A stretch of 64,000 nucleotides of DNA from Symbiodinium natans (taxonomy: Eukaryota > Sar > Dinophyceae > Suessiales > Symbiodiniaceae). The notes beneath the pieces are model-generated. The model saw nothing but the letters and a program-made list of their open reading frames with translations, made no database searches and was not told where the DNA came from. A program made the translations under genes and the position numbers. Location of the stretch: NCBI GenBank assembly GCA_905221605.1, contig CAJNDS010002635.1:675918-739917 (forward strand). The letters are read 5' to 3'. Shown in pieces: positions 33,101 to 39,285 of this stretch (positions are counted from its first letter, which is position 1; each line of letters begins with the position of its first letter).

Positions 33101-33640
33101 TTCCTCCCCAAGGCACGGGCCTGGAAGACAGGCTCGGCCTCGCTCACCAGCACCTTGGGGACCAATTATGAACCCTAAAATTGGGGTCATGTACCCTGGT
33201 TTAGGGTTTAGGGTTTAGGGTTTAGGGTTTAGGGTTTAGGGTTTAGGGTTTAGGGTTTAGGGTTTAGGACTGCTATGACTCCTATTAAGGTGCATGAGCC
33301 ATAAACCCTTTTAAAGGGTTCATTGAAGTCCCCAAGGCACCGCGTCGTTGTTGTCCGTGTCAACGGCCTCAAGAGCGCAGTGGCGTCGTTGCAGCTTCGG
33401 GATTGGCTGTTCGATTTCTTTTACGTCCAGTAGGTTTAGGGTTTAGGGTTTAGGGTTTAGGGTTTAGGGTTTAGGGTTTAGGGCTTAGGGCTTAGGGCTT
33501 AGGGCTTAGGGTTTAGGGTTTAGTACCTAAACTAAACCCTAAACCCACTCAGAACCCCGCAGGGCCATCCTAGGAGGCGGGCAATCCAGATGGCGTTCAG
33601 GGAGACGACCGCCACCGTCAGCTGGTCAAACAGGCTCGAC
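24114..33640 (-). CDS. Voltage-gated cation channel, six-TM pore domain plus degenerate EF-hand (multi-exon, 5' end not resolved)
   Basis: Assembled by hand from about 20 minus-strand exons, each listed separately. Read in order, with phases agreeing at nearly every junction, they give S1 with LNAIWIA, the S1-S2 loop VDTDNNDAV then EAEPVFQ, S2 running into EIAIRFCAF, S3 with FIFDFLLVLNMVIETW, S4 with arginine/lysine every third residue (RLVKLTRLSRMARVLR), the S4-S5 motif SVPEL, S5 LIYVFAVVF, turret QLTDGDD, pore loop TLLMDGILAD, S6 LFFVLLAAITIM then YMLVGVLVEVV, and an EF-hand-like tail SKAELQ, DLLLDPDV, SSVQVDV. This is the order of alveolate/dinoflagellate 6-TM channels, so a plasma-membrane voltage-gated Na+ or Ca2+ channel is inferred; the pore aspartate fits cation selectivity. 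No exon contains an internal stop. Weak links are the S2 microexons, the pore-to-S6 junction and the N-terminus. Only one 6-TM repeat is seen; whether more lie upstream is unknown. Confidence 0.75.
24450..24503 (-). CDS. Channel exon: DAERSGASMNFEK
   Basis: 54 nt. Acceptor TGTGAG|G, donor GAA|GTTGAC (GT). Corresponds to the second, degenerate EF-like turn after the conserved aspartates. One residue longer than the usual pattern. Confidence 0.6.
24597..24620 (-). CDS. Channel microexon: LVNIAYED
   Basis: 24 nt between CATGGAG|T and GAC|GCTGCA (GC). The preceding ~90-nt intron carries three and a half telomere-type repeats at 24667-24692. An in-frame TGA lies just past the donor, inside the next intron. 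Confidence 0.65.
24710..24742 (-). CDS. Channel exon: VLSSVQVDVPL
   Basis: 33 nt. Acceptor TGTGGAG|G, donor CTC|GTCCTT (GT). Follows a ~280-nt intron that contains the family A copy at 24759-24986. The V-x-V-D-V motif after the EF-hand is usual in these channels. Confidence 0.75.
24759..24986. mobile_element. Family A copy with duplicated left half, in a channel intron
   Basis: CACCCCCAAA..ATGGGGTCAT occurs twice. Lies between the DLLLDPDVME and VLSSVQVDVPL exons. Confidence 0.8.
25023..25052 (-). CDS. Channel microexon: EF-hand exit helix
   Basis: 30 nt, DLLLDPDVME. The acceptor is CCCTAAACGAG|G, so the telomere-type array abuts the splice site. Donor GAG|GCTGGG is GC type. SKAELQDLLLDPDV is a typical EF-hand to helix run. 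Confidence 0.75.
25222..25251 (-). CDS. Channel microexon: EF-hand loop end
   Basis: 30 nt, ESPLSKAELQ. Acceptor ACCAG|G, donor CAG|GCGCG (GC). L-S-K-A-E fits positions 8-12 of an EF-hand loop, but loop position 1 is glycine rather than aspartate, so calcium binding is doubtful. Confidence 0.7.
25578..25634 (-). CDS. Channel exon: post-S6 helix entering the EF-hand
   Basis: 57 nt, VGYVASTLRDKMQNHGHDT. Acceptor TCTGAG|G, donor ACC|GCCCC (GC). The intron before it contains the long telomere-type tract at 25648-25986. Confidence 0.7.
25648..25986 (+). repeat. Long TTTAGGG array with TGTAGGG block
   Basis: About 340 bp inside a channel intron. Contains a homogeneous run of TGTAGGG at 25683-25735 between standard units, and slips such as an inserted GG. 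Confidence 0.95.
26074..26238 (+). repeat. TTTAGGG array
   Basis: About 160 bp of almost perfect heptamers in the same channel intron as the preceding array. Confidence 0.95.
26727..26793 (-). CDS. Channel exon: end of S6
   Basis: 67 nt, YMLVGVLVEVVGALAHAE then TPGE. Acceptor GAAAG|G, donor GAA|GCTAC (GC). M-L-x-G-V-L-x-E-V-V is the hallmark at the cytosolic end of S6; tyrosine replaces the usual asparagine before it. Confidence 0.8.
27201..27248 (-). CDS. Channel exon: S6 helix
   Basis: 48 nt, WCIMLFFVLLAAITI, a hydrophobic S6-like helix. Acceptor AGTCAG|G (provisional), donor ATCAT|GCCGC (GC). In phase it continues into YMLVGVL of the next exon. Confidence 0.75.
28219..28269 (-). CDS. Channel exon: pore helix and selectivity loop (3' end approximate)
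   Basis: Encodes MDTLLMDGILADYAPL after acceptor CACCAG|G. TLLMDG is the expected position of the selectivity filter. The exon may end at CTCCT|GCACG (GC) or run further (LHVAAW). The link to S6 is not settled and another exon may intervene. Confidence 0.7.
28615..28671 (-). CDS. Channel exon: turret and start of pore
   Basis: 57 nt, QLTDGDDLGLAYFSSVPNA. Acceptor GGGCAG|G, donor AACGC|GCCGC (GC). With the preceding AG it reads FRQLTDGDD, then FSSVP immediately before the pore helix, as in related channels. Confidence 0.8.
28818..28849 (-). CDS. Channel exon: end of S5
   Basis: 32 nt, VLIYVFAVVF plus two bases. Acceptor ATGCCAG|G, donor TTCAG|GCCGC (GC). IYVFAVVF matches the end of S5 in this family and completes the S5 helix of the previous exon. 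Confidence 0.8.
29021..29075 (-). CDS. Channel exon: S4-S5 linker and start of S5
   Basis: 55 nt, KAIGLSARSVCVFFLLWL. Acceptor CTGGAG|G, donor CTG|GTGCGC, canonical GT-AG with the next acceptor. ARSV followed by an aromatic/leucine run is the usual S5 entry. Confidence 0.8.
29264..29345 (-). CDS. Channel exon: S4 voltage sensor
   Basis: 82 nt encoding MLRLVKLTRLSRMARVLR then SVPELAII. Positive residues fall every third position and the helix is followed by the conserved PEL. Acceptor TTCTGAG|G, donor ATTGT|GACAC (GA). This is the strongest family signature in the window. Confidence 0.85.
29535..29572 (-). CDS. Channel exon: S3-S4 loop and start of S4
   Basis: 38 nt, GESANTIDVSML plus partial codons. 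Acceptor CCTCAG|C; donor CTGC|GAACC is GA type. Joining gives SMLRMLRLVKL with the S4 repeat in register. Confidence 0.65.
29669..29780. mobile_element. Family A copy starting a channel intron
   Basis: 112 bp, near-consensus. On the minus strand the S3 exon ends at GA and the intron begins GCA immediately before CCTTGGGG. Confidence 0.9.
29784..29864 (-). CDS. Channel exon: S3 helix
   Basis: 81 nt encoding WFIFDFLLVLNMVIETW then ILPLVCLGC. Acceptor CCCGAG|G; donor TGCGA|GCACC, where GCA is host G plus the CA flanking a family A element. The S3 aspartate pattern F-D-F is present. Confidence 0.8.
30078..30291. mobile_element. Family A copy with telomere-like insert, AT duplication
   Basis: Left half to GATAATTCTATTGAG, then about 110 bp of degenerate CCCTAAA, then the right end TTAGTCCCCAAAG; AT on both sides. 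Confidence 0.8.
30312..30504. mobile_element. Family A copy with TTTAGGG insert, TG duplication
   Basis: A run of 13 G and about 75 bp of TTTAGGG-like repeat sit in the core; TG on both sides. Confidence 0.85.
30519..30574 (-). CDS. Channel exon: end of S2 and S2-S3 linker
   Basis: 56 nt, EIAIRFCAFERKKHAFMD plus two bases. Acceptor ATACAG|G; donor GACAA|GCTCC (GC). The basic cluster ERKKH is the usual cytosolic end of S2. The next intron (about 650 nt) holds two family A copies and telomere-type repeats. Confidence 0.75.
30623..30771. mobile_element. Family F copy with internal duplication
   Basis: TACCAGGGCGGGCTATT and AATAGCCCATGCTGGTA ends; a ~62-bp core with AAAGAGGCCCTTTAAAGGG is present twice. 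Confidence 0.85.
31425..31445 (-). CDS. Channel microexon: S2 core (tentative)
   Basis: 21 nt, VCMCFFS, between GGAG|G and TCC|GTACAA. In phase it gives VMENVCMCFFS then EIAIRFCAF, an S2 helix one residue shorter than usual. Chosen over other frames because the phase fits on both sides. Confidence 0.45.
31690..32110. repeat. (TAATAATAC)n microsatellite
   Basis: TACTAA/TAATAA units over about 330 bp, flanked by weak inverted TTACCCCCT-like ends. Inside a channel intron. Confidence 0.85.
32368..32379 (-). CDS. Channel microexon: VMEN before S2 (tentative)
   Basis: 12 nt between CCGCAG|G and AAC|GTGTCC, both canonical GT-AG. VMEN directly after PVFQ matches the usual start of S2. So short an exon needs transcript support. 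Confidence 0.45.
32395..32500 (+). repeat. (TTTAGGGG)n octamer block
   Basis: Seven TTTAGGGG units, then TTTAGGG. The mirror form CCCCTAAA occurs at 33045-33085. Confidence 0.9.
32608..32702. mobile_element. Family C copy
   Basis: ACCGAAAATTAGGGTACCTT and AGGGGATCCTACTCTTTGGG, inside a channel intron. Confidence 0.7.
32739..33113. mobile_element. Family A copy with repeated telomere-type inserts
   Basis: Left end CCTGGGGACCACATGAACCC, two telomere-type tracts and a ~100-bp unrelated piece inside, right end TCCTCCCCAAGG. Confidence 0.65.
33121..33153 (-). CDS. Channel microexon: S1-S2 loop, second part
   Basis: 33 nt, VLVSEAEPVFQ. Acceptor CCCCAAG|G lies inside the TIR of the family A intron; donor CAG|GCCCGT is GC type. 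EAEPVFQ immediately before S2 is a typical motif of these channels. Confidence 0.75.
33153..33337. mobile_element. Family A copy that is an entire channel intron, CA duplication
   Basis: Intact TIRs, core split between CCCTG and ACTGCTATGACTCC by about 75 bp of TTTAGGG, CA on both sides. On the minus strand the intron is exactly GTG plus the element up to CCCCAAG. Confidence 0.9.
33341..33367 (-). CDS. Channel microexon: S1-S2 loop, first part
   Basis: 27 nt, exactly nine codons, AVDTDNNDA. Acceptor CTTGAG|G; donor GCG|GTGCC. The intron that follows is a complete family A element carrying a telomere-type array. Confidence 0.75.
33583..33640 (-). CDS. Channel exon: S1 helix
   Basis: 58 nt encoding SSLFDQLTVAVVSLNAIWI. 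Acceptor TTGGCAG|G, donor ATT|GCCCGC (GC type). Joining to the next exon restores the S1 end WIAVDTDNND. The sequence just past the donor also reads open, but keeping it would break the family pattern. Confidence 0.75.
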
Positions 33641-33661
33641 CTGCCAAGAGCAGAGCTGCCT

Positions 33662-33898
33662 TTTTGGGGACCAAGTAGGTTTAGGGTTTAGGGAGTATAG
33701 GGTTTAGGGTTTAGGGTTTAGGGGTATGAACCCCCGGTAATTTTAGGGTTTAGGGCTTCGGGTTTAGAGTTCAGCGAGCCTAGGGGCCATATTTGGGGAC
33801 CAATTGTCTTTATGGCTTCATACAGCCTTGGGGATTATAGCAGTCACCCTAAACCCTAAACCCTTATGACCCCAGTTTTGGGGTTCATTTGGTCCCCA
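33662..33898. mobile_element. Compound family A remnant
   Basis: TTTGGGGACCAA occurs twice and telomere-type pieces are interspersed; ends TTTGGTCCCCAGG. Confidence 0.6.
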
Positions 33899-34290
33899 GG
33901 GTGCGGGCCTTATCAGAGCACTCTTTCTGCATCCTTCTGCACCACAGGCTCTGTTAAACTCCGCATGTTGTTACACCCCGCTGTTCATGACTGCATGAAG
34001 ATGCCAGGAGACTGCCCGCCTAGCGATCGCCTGGAAGCAGCCCTCCGTCTTGTAGAAGTTCATGACATCATATTGCCTTACACCCACAAGGCCCACAACC
34101 CCCAACCCAAAACCCTCTAAACCCTCAACCCTAAGCCCTAAACCCTAAACTCTAAACCCTAAACCCCTCAGAACCTCAACTTATGTTCACCTATGTTCCC
34201 TTCGAAGACCAGGTGAGAGTGCTGGCAACATGAACTTCGGCGCAGGGGCGGTTTCATCAGCGCCTTTCCTTGCAGCAGGGCATGCAACTG

Positions 34291-34469
34291 CCTTAGGGAC
34301 GACATAAAGCCTAAAATTGGGGTCATATACCCTGACTACTATAATTCCTTCTAAGGTATGTGAACCCAAATGAAGCCTAAGATTTGGGTCATATACCCTG
34401 ACTACGATAATTTCGAGTCAGGCAGCATGAGCCAAAAACCCTTTCAGGGCTCACAAATAGTCTCCAAGG
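34291..34469. mobile_element. Family A copy with duplicated left half, TG duplication
   Basis: GGGTCATATACCCTGACTAC occurs twice; TG on both sides. Confidence 0.85.
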
Positions 34470-34588
34470 TGAAAAAGCTGTTGAACACCAGGAGTCACTT
34501 GCGAACACAACTAGGTGGAGAGATTGCTTCGAACACTTCAGGTTTTCGAGGGGTGCGGGTTTCTTTAATGGGCTTTGGGAAGCTGCAG

Positions 34589-34810
34589 CCCTAAACCCTA
34601 AACCCTAAACCCTAAACCCTAAACCCTAAACCCTAAACCCTAAACCCTAAACCCTAAACCCTAAACCCTAAACCCTAAACCCTAAACCCTAAACCCTAAA
34701 CCCTAAACCCTAAACCCTAAACCCTAAACCCTAAACCCTAAACCCTAAACCCTAAACCCTAAACCCTAAACCCTAAACCCTAAACCCTAAACCCTAAACC
34801 CTAAACCCTA
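34589..34810 (-). repeat. Perfect CCCTAAA array
   Basis: About 220 bp, over 30 perfect heptamers. Confidence 0.95.
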
Positions 34811-35258
34811 GGAAGAGGGGAGGCGACCATGTTTCAGACCCAGACTCTGGCTCGGGCTTTCATGCCTTCCAGGTCCTCGGTACAACGCCCCAAGAAGCTC
34901 CCCCCAAGGTTTAGGGTTTAGGGTTTAGGGTTTAGGGTTTAGGGTTTAGGGTTTAGGGTTTAGGGCTTAGGCAATCTGAGGGCTTCCGAAAGTCGGGGTA
35001 CCTTCTTGAGGTCCTTACTTATCAGGGAATTCTACGTACAATTTGGGGCCGAAAATCTAAGCCCTAAACCCAAAACCCTAAACCCCAAACCCTAAACCCT
35101 AAACCCTTAACCCTAAACCCTATTTCCTAAACAACCCCACATCATGCGGCTCTCACTGCAGTGAAGGAGCATTCATGGTCCTGTTCCGGCCATCAGCTCC
35201 CTTGTCCTGTCTTGAACTGGAAGGCTCTTGAGTTTCATCGCTTGGTTTAGGGTTTAGG

Positions 35259-35360
35259 GTTTAGGGTTTAGGGTTTGGGGTTTGGGGTTTGGGGTTTGGG
35301 GTTTGGGGTTTGGGGTTTGGGGTTTGGGGTTTGGGGTTTGGGGTTTGGGGTTTGGGGTTT
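35259..35360 (+). repeat. (TTTGGGG)n variant array
   Basis: About 14 TTTGGGG units grading into TTTAGGG at both ends. Confidence 0.95.
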
Positions 35361-35799
35361 AGGGTTCCTAGGGTTGCTTAAGCCGCTGGCCTGACATCAA
35401 AAGCTTGGCACTGCCTGTCGCTCTGGCAGAAAGAAGTCAGTTCTCGCAACTCGCTCGTCCCAGCGCTCCCCGCCACTGGACCCTAAACCCTAAACCCTGA
35501 ACCCTGAACCCTGAACTCTGAACCCTAAACCCCAATCCCGCTCCCTCCTTCTTCGCTCCGAAGAAAGCAGCTGCTGCGGCAAAGCCCCTGAGTGTCACAG
35601 GCAGCTCTACTGCCTCAAGGGGGGGACCAATTTGTGAACCCCTATCAGGATTTGGGGTTTAGGGTTTAGGGGTTTAGGGGTTTAGGGTTTAGGGTTTCGG
35701 GCGAAATGCAGAGACCACTTGGGTCAAGAAATGCTGCCGCGCGGCTGCTTTTTCGTTTGCCTCGCGGAATCCCTCCCCTCCCTTTAGGGGCCCCTTGTT

Positions 35800-35910
35800 C
35801 TTTGGGCAACCACATGAAACCCCTTAAAAGGTTCTGGTTCATATACCCTAATAGGGTTACAGTACTATAGGGCATATGACCCCAATTTTTGGGTGCATGT
35901 GCTTTTCAAG
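35800..35910. mobile_element. Family A, decayed ends
   Basis: Recognisable core CATATACCCTAATAGG and GACCCCAATTTTTGGG, degenerate TIRs. Confidence 0.65.
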
Positions 35911-35962
35911 ACAGCCTTACTCAGTGACAAAAATCTCAGCAAGGCCTCGTGGCCTCATGTAA

Positions 35963-36043
35963 GATTCCGAAATTGGGGGTGCCTTAGTGGGCTCAGCCAT
36001 TTTTATGAGGGAATCCTACTATTTGGGGGGTCTTTCGTAAACC
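35963..36043. mobile_element. Family C copy
   Basis: TTCCGAAATTGGGGGTGCCT and GGAATCCTACTATTTGGGG. Confidence 0.7.
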
Positions 36044-36142
36044 TCGAGTTGGTAGAGTGTGAATCTGTCCCATGACTCAAGCGGCACCAGATCAGTTGCT
36101 GACTCCACTGATCTCGCAAATAACTTTAAACAAAAAGCTCTA

Positions 36143-36206
36143 CCTGGGACTCTAGTCACTTACGTACAGTAGGTATAACCCATAAAACTGCAGGGAAAAA
36201 GCCAGG
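36143..36206. mobile_element. Family B, internally deleted, TA duplication
   Basis: CCTGGGACTCT to GCCAGG in 64 bp, TA on both sides. Confidence 0.7.
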
Positions 36207-36249
36207 TACACCCCCCTGTAAAACCCAAACCCTAAACACCCTAAACCCT

Positions 36250-38280
36250 ACACATAGCTGCAAATCAACGCGCTGCATTCCGAGCCATCCCTCCCTTGCA
36301 GGCTGCTGCCTGTGCATCGCCTCCGTCTGCGCGCCCCGCTCCTCCACCTCCCTGGGGAGCAAAGTCGGGTCTTGCACTCAGACATCCACTGGCACAAACC
36401 CTACCTGGAACCCCCTTTACCTACAGTTTTACTGGTTATACCTGCTAATGAAGGGTAACCCTAAACCCTAACCCTAAACCCTAAACTTTAAACCCTAAAA
36501 CCCTACAGTTTTACGGGTTATACCTACTCATGAAGGGTAACCCTAAACCCTAAACCCTAAACCCTAAACCCTAAACCCTAAACTGTAAGTAAATAAAGTC
36601 TCAGGCATTCAGCTCTATCTTGCGCTGAGAGGCAGCTCCGTCTGCGTCCAGAACTCGCGAACGCGCCTCCAGACGCGCTTTTCTGCGCCGCCTCAAAGTT
36701 TTCAAAGCCCCCCCCCCCCCGATGCACCTGGGGTTTAGGGTTTAGGGTTTAGGGTTTAGGGTTTAGGGTTCAGGGTTTAGGGTTAAGGGTTAAGGGTTAA
36801 GGGTTAAGGGTTAAGGGTTAAGGGTTTAGGCACTTTGGGGACCAGATGAGCCCCAGAATTTGGGTTATATACCCCTATTCAGGTGTATGAAGCCCAAACC
36901 CTACTTAAACCCCAAACCCTAAACCCTTTCTCAGGGTTCATGTGGTCCCCAACGTAAGACCACATAGGCACCCCTACCCTAAACCCTAAAGCCCTAAAGC
37001 CCTAAAGCCCTCAACCCTAAACCCTCAACCCTCAACCCTAAACCCTAAACGGCTCTTTGGCGGCCTGGACTCTTGTCTTCCTCCGGCACTGCTCGCGAGG
37101 GCCGCCGCGAGACTTGCCGCGCGAGCTCCTGGATCTGCTGGGGGACGGATAGGGTTTTAGGGTTTAGGGTTTGGGGTTTGGGGTTTAGGGTTTAGGGTTT
37201 AGGGTTTAGGGTTTAGGGTTTAGGGTTTAGGGTTTAGGGTTTAGGGTTTAGGGTTTAGGGTCTGGGGTCTGGGGTGTGGGGTATGGGGTTTGGGGTTTGG
37301 GGCTTGGGTGGTGGCATTTTGGCAAGAGCTGCGTCCCACAAGGACTCTAACTTGCTACAAAGTTGAAGACTCACTCACCCTAAACCCTAAACCCTAAACC
37401 CTAAACCCTAAACCCTAAACCCTATCAACCCTAAAAACCCTAAAAACCCTAAAAACCCTAAACCCTAAACCCTAAACCGCACACAAAGGTGTACCACAAC
37501 GGCGTCCACTTCCCTCCCGTGAGGGACGATGGGGTCAGTCATACCTTCTCTGAGAACCAAATGAACATAAATATGAAGCCTAAAAATGGGGAGGAGGGGC
37601 ATATTCCCAATACTACGACAACCTGGGACCCTCTGTACCTACAGTTTTGTGAGTTCTACCCACTATAATTCAGGGTAGCTACTACTAAACCGTACGTGAG
37701 CAGAGTCCCAGGAATTCCTATCAAGGTGAAACAACAGACCACGGCACAGCCACCCCGTGATGCAGGTACTGGTATGAACCAGAAATCCTTGAACCCTTTA
37801 AACCCTCTAAACCCTTTAAACCCTCTAAACCCTCTAAACCCCCCTAAACCCCCTAAACCCACACCACTCTAACCCCCTAAGCCCTAAACCCTAAGCCCTA
37901 ATAAACCCTAAGCCCCAATCCCAAACCCTAAAACCCTTAAACCTAAACCCTGTTATAGGGGTTCACTTGGTCCGCGAGGTTCGGCCTCGGGATCGGCCGG
38001 CACCGAGGAAACTCGACGCACCGACGGGGCACTCCGAACGCTCACGGCACTTCCCAGCAGTGCCCGGGCCGGAGACCTTAGGCGCGCAACGCTTTGGGAG
38101 GGTTTAAGGTTTAGGGTTTAGGGTTTAGGGTTTAGGAGGGTTTAGGGTTTAGGGCTTAGGGTTGAAACGCTGTCCTCATACTGCACTACGCGGGGCCCCT
38201 CGTTTACGAAACATGCGCCAGGCTGCGACACGCTGCTCGGGGCAGAAGGGCTGTGCGGAACGCTCGAAGACTCCTGGTGC
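36250..38280 (-). CDS. Candidate N-terminal exons of the channel (unjoined segments)
   Basis: Five stop-free minus-strand stretches, all 5' of S1. 38170-38280 has SSSVPHSPSAPSSVSQPG; 37985-38095 has ALLGSAVSVRSAPSVRRVSS; 37060-37145 has QQIQELARQVSRRPSRAVPE; 36600-36690 has ARLEARSRVLDADGAASQRK; 36255-36370 has PREVEERGAQTEAMHRQQ. Ser/Pro-rich and charged helical composition would suit a cytosolic N-terminus. Boundaries and order are not proven, and intron sequence here often looks open too. Confidence 0.35.
36404..36605. mobile_element. Family B copy with CCCTAAA inserts
   Basis: TACCTACAGTTTTACTGG occurs twice with telomere-type repeat between; right arm CTGTAAGTAAATAAAGTC. Confidence 0.8.
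36783..36826 (+). repeat. (TTAAGGG)n block
   Basis: Seven TTAAGGG units after a short TTTAGGG run. Confidence 0.9.
36833..36954. mobile_element. Family A copy with short telomere-like insert
   Basis: CTTTGGGGACCAGATGAGCC at left, ATGTGGTCCCCAACG at right. Confidence 0.75.
37543..37979. mobile_element. Family A copy carrying a nested family B element
   Basis: CCTTCTCTGAGAACCAAATG at left, CACTTGGTCCGCGAGG at right; interrupted at 37622-37712 by family B and by CCCTAAA-like repeat. Confidence 0.75.
37622..37712. mobile_element. Family B nested in family A, AA duplication
   Basis: 91 bp with intact ends. Removing it with one AA restores the family A core ACGACAATTCCTATC. Confidence 0.85.
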
Positions 38281-38372
38281 TCAGCGTTTAGGGTTTAGGG
38301 TTTAGGGTTTAGGGTTTAGGGTTTAGGGTTTAGGGTTTAGGGTTTAGGGTATCCTAAACCCTAAACCCTAGA

Positions 38373-38580
38373 CCTGGTCGCAGTTTACCTACGGTTTAGT
38401 AGTAGCTACCCTGCATTCAATATTCCCCTTATAAAGATAATAATGCAAAAATCCTCTTGGGTTTTATATAAACAAGCATTTAAAACAATAATTCCCAAGG
38501 GGGATGTAGAATTACCCTAAACCCTAAACCCTAAACCCTAAACCCTAAACCACATAAAGCTGTAGGTAAAGAGGGTCCAC
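38373..38580. mobile_element. Family B remnant with nested family E and CCCTAAA array
   Basis: Arms TTTACCTACGGTTTAG and AGCTGTAGGTAAAGAGGG surround a family E element (about 38450-38511) and a telomere-type run. Confidence 0.7.
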
Positions 38581-38859
38581 TGGAGACTGAGACTGTAAAA
38601 CAGGCAGTCCAGCGGCCCTTCCTCGCATAAGGCTGCGATTTTGGGGCCCGGAGCCCAGAAACTACGAATTGCTTAAGAACCCCCCCCCCAAAAAAAAAAC
38701 AATAATAAATAAATATATATATATATATGTGCCATGGACCTTTAGGTATAATGTGATTACTTGCTTTGGGTTTTACTTCAACAGTATTAACACTTATCAA
38801 ATGAGCAGTTTGCATTTCAGATTATGCATATTGCTACTAGAAAGTTTTTGATATTTTAT

Positions 38860-39215
38860 GTCTTTTGGGTTCATGGTCTAGGGTTGTGCATTCAACGGTT
38901 ATAAAAGGATTGTACGAACAGTCCAGGGTGTATGACCACTTCCTGTTGTCGAGGAGAAAAAGGGGTCGGAACAGGAGAAGATCAAGGAACCATAGAACTC
39001 TTTACATTCAGTCACTATTCACTTTACACCCCCTCCTCTCTTCCCTTTCTTGACTTTGGGTAGAAGAAAAGGAAAGTGGAAGGAATCATCAAAGAAAAAG
39101 TCAGTCTCACTACCTTCATCCACCGTCTCCTCTTTTCGCTCTCTCTCTCTGTCTCACTCTCGCGCTCTCTCTCTCTCTCTCTCTCTCGCGCTCTCTCTCT
39201 CTCTCTCTCTCTCCC

Positions 39216-39285
<70 letters not shown>

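Larger units (their letters stand above)
960..38550. repeat. Interstitial telomere-type repeat mosaic, left
   Basis: Roughly one hundred arrays of CCCTAAA or TTTAGGG, from three to about sixty units, alternating in strand every 100-500 bp. Many sit in introns of the channel gene. Most are nearly perfect with local variant blocks, listed separately. They are too scattered and strand-mixed to be a chromosome end. Confidence 0.95.

Noticed and set aside
33341-33367. EF-hand calcium loop in DTDNNDAV
   Set aside because: It follows S1 directly and precedes EAEPVFQ, the usual S1-S2 extracellular loop, so it is not an EF-hand.
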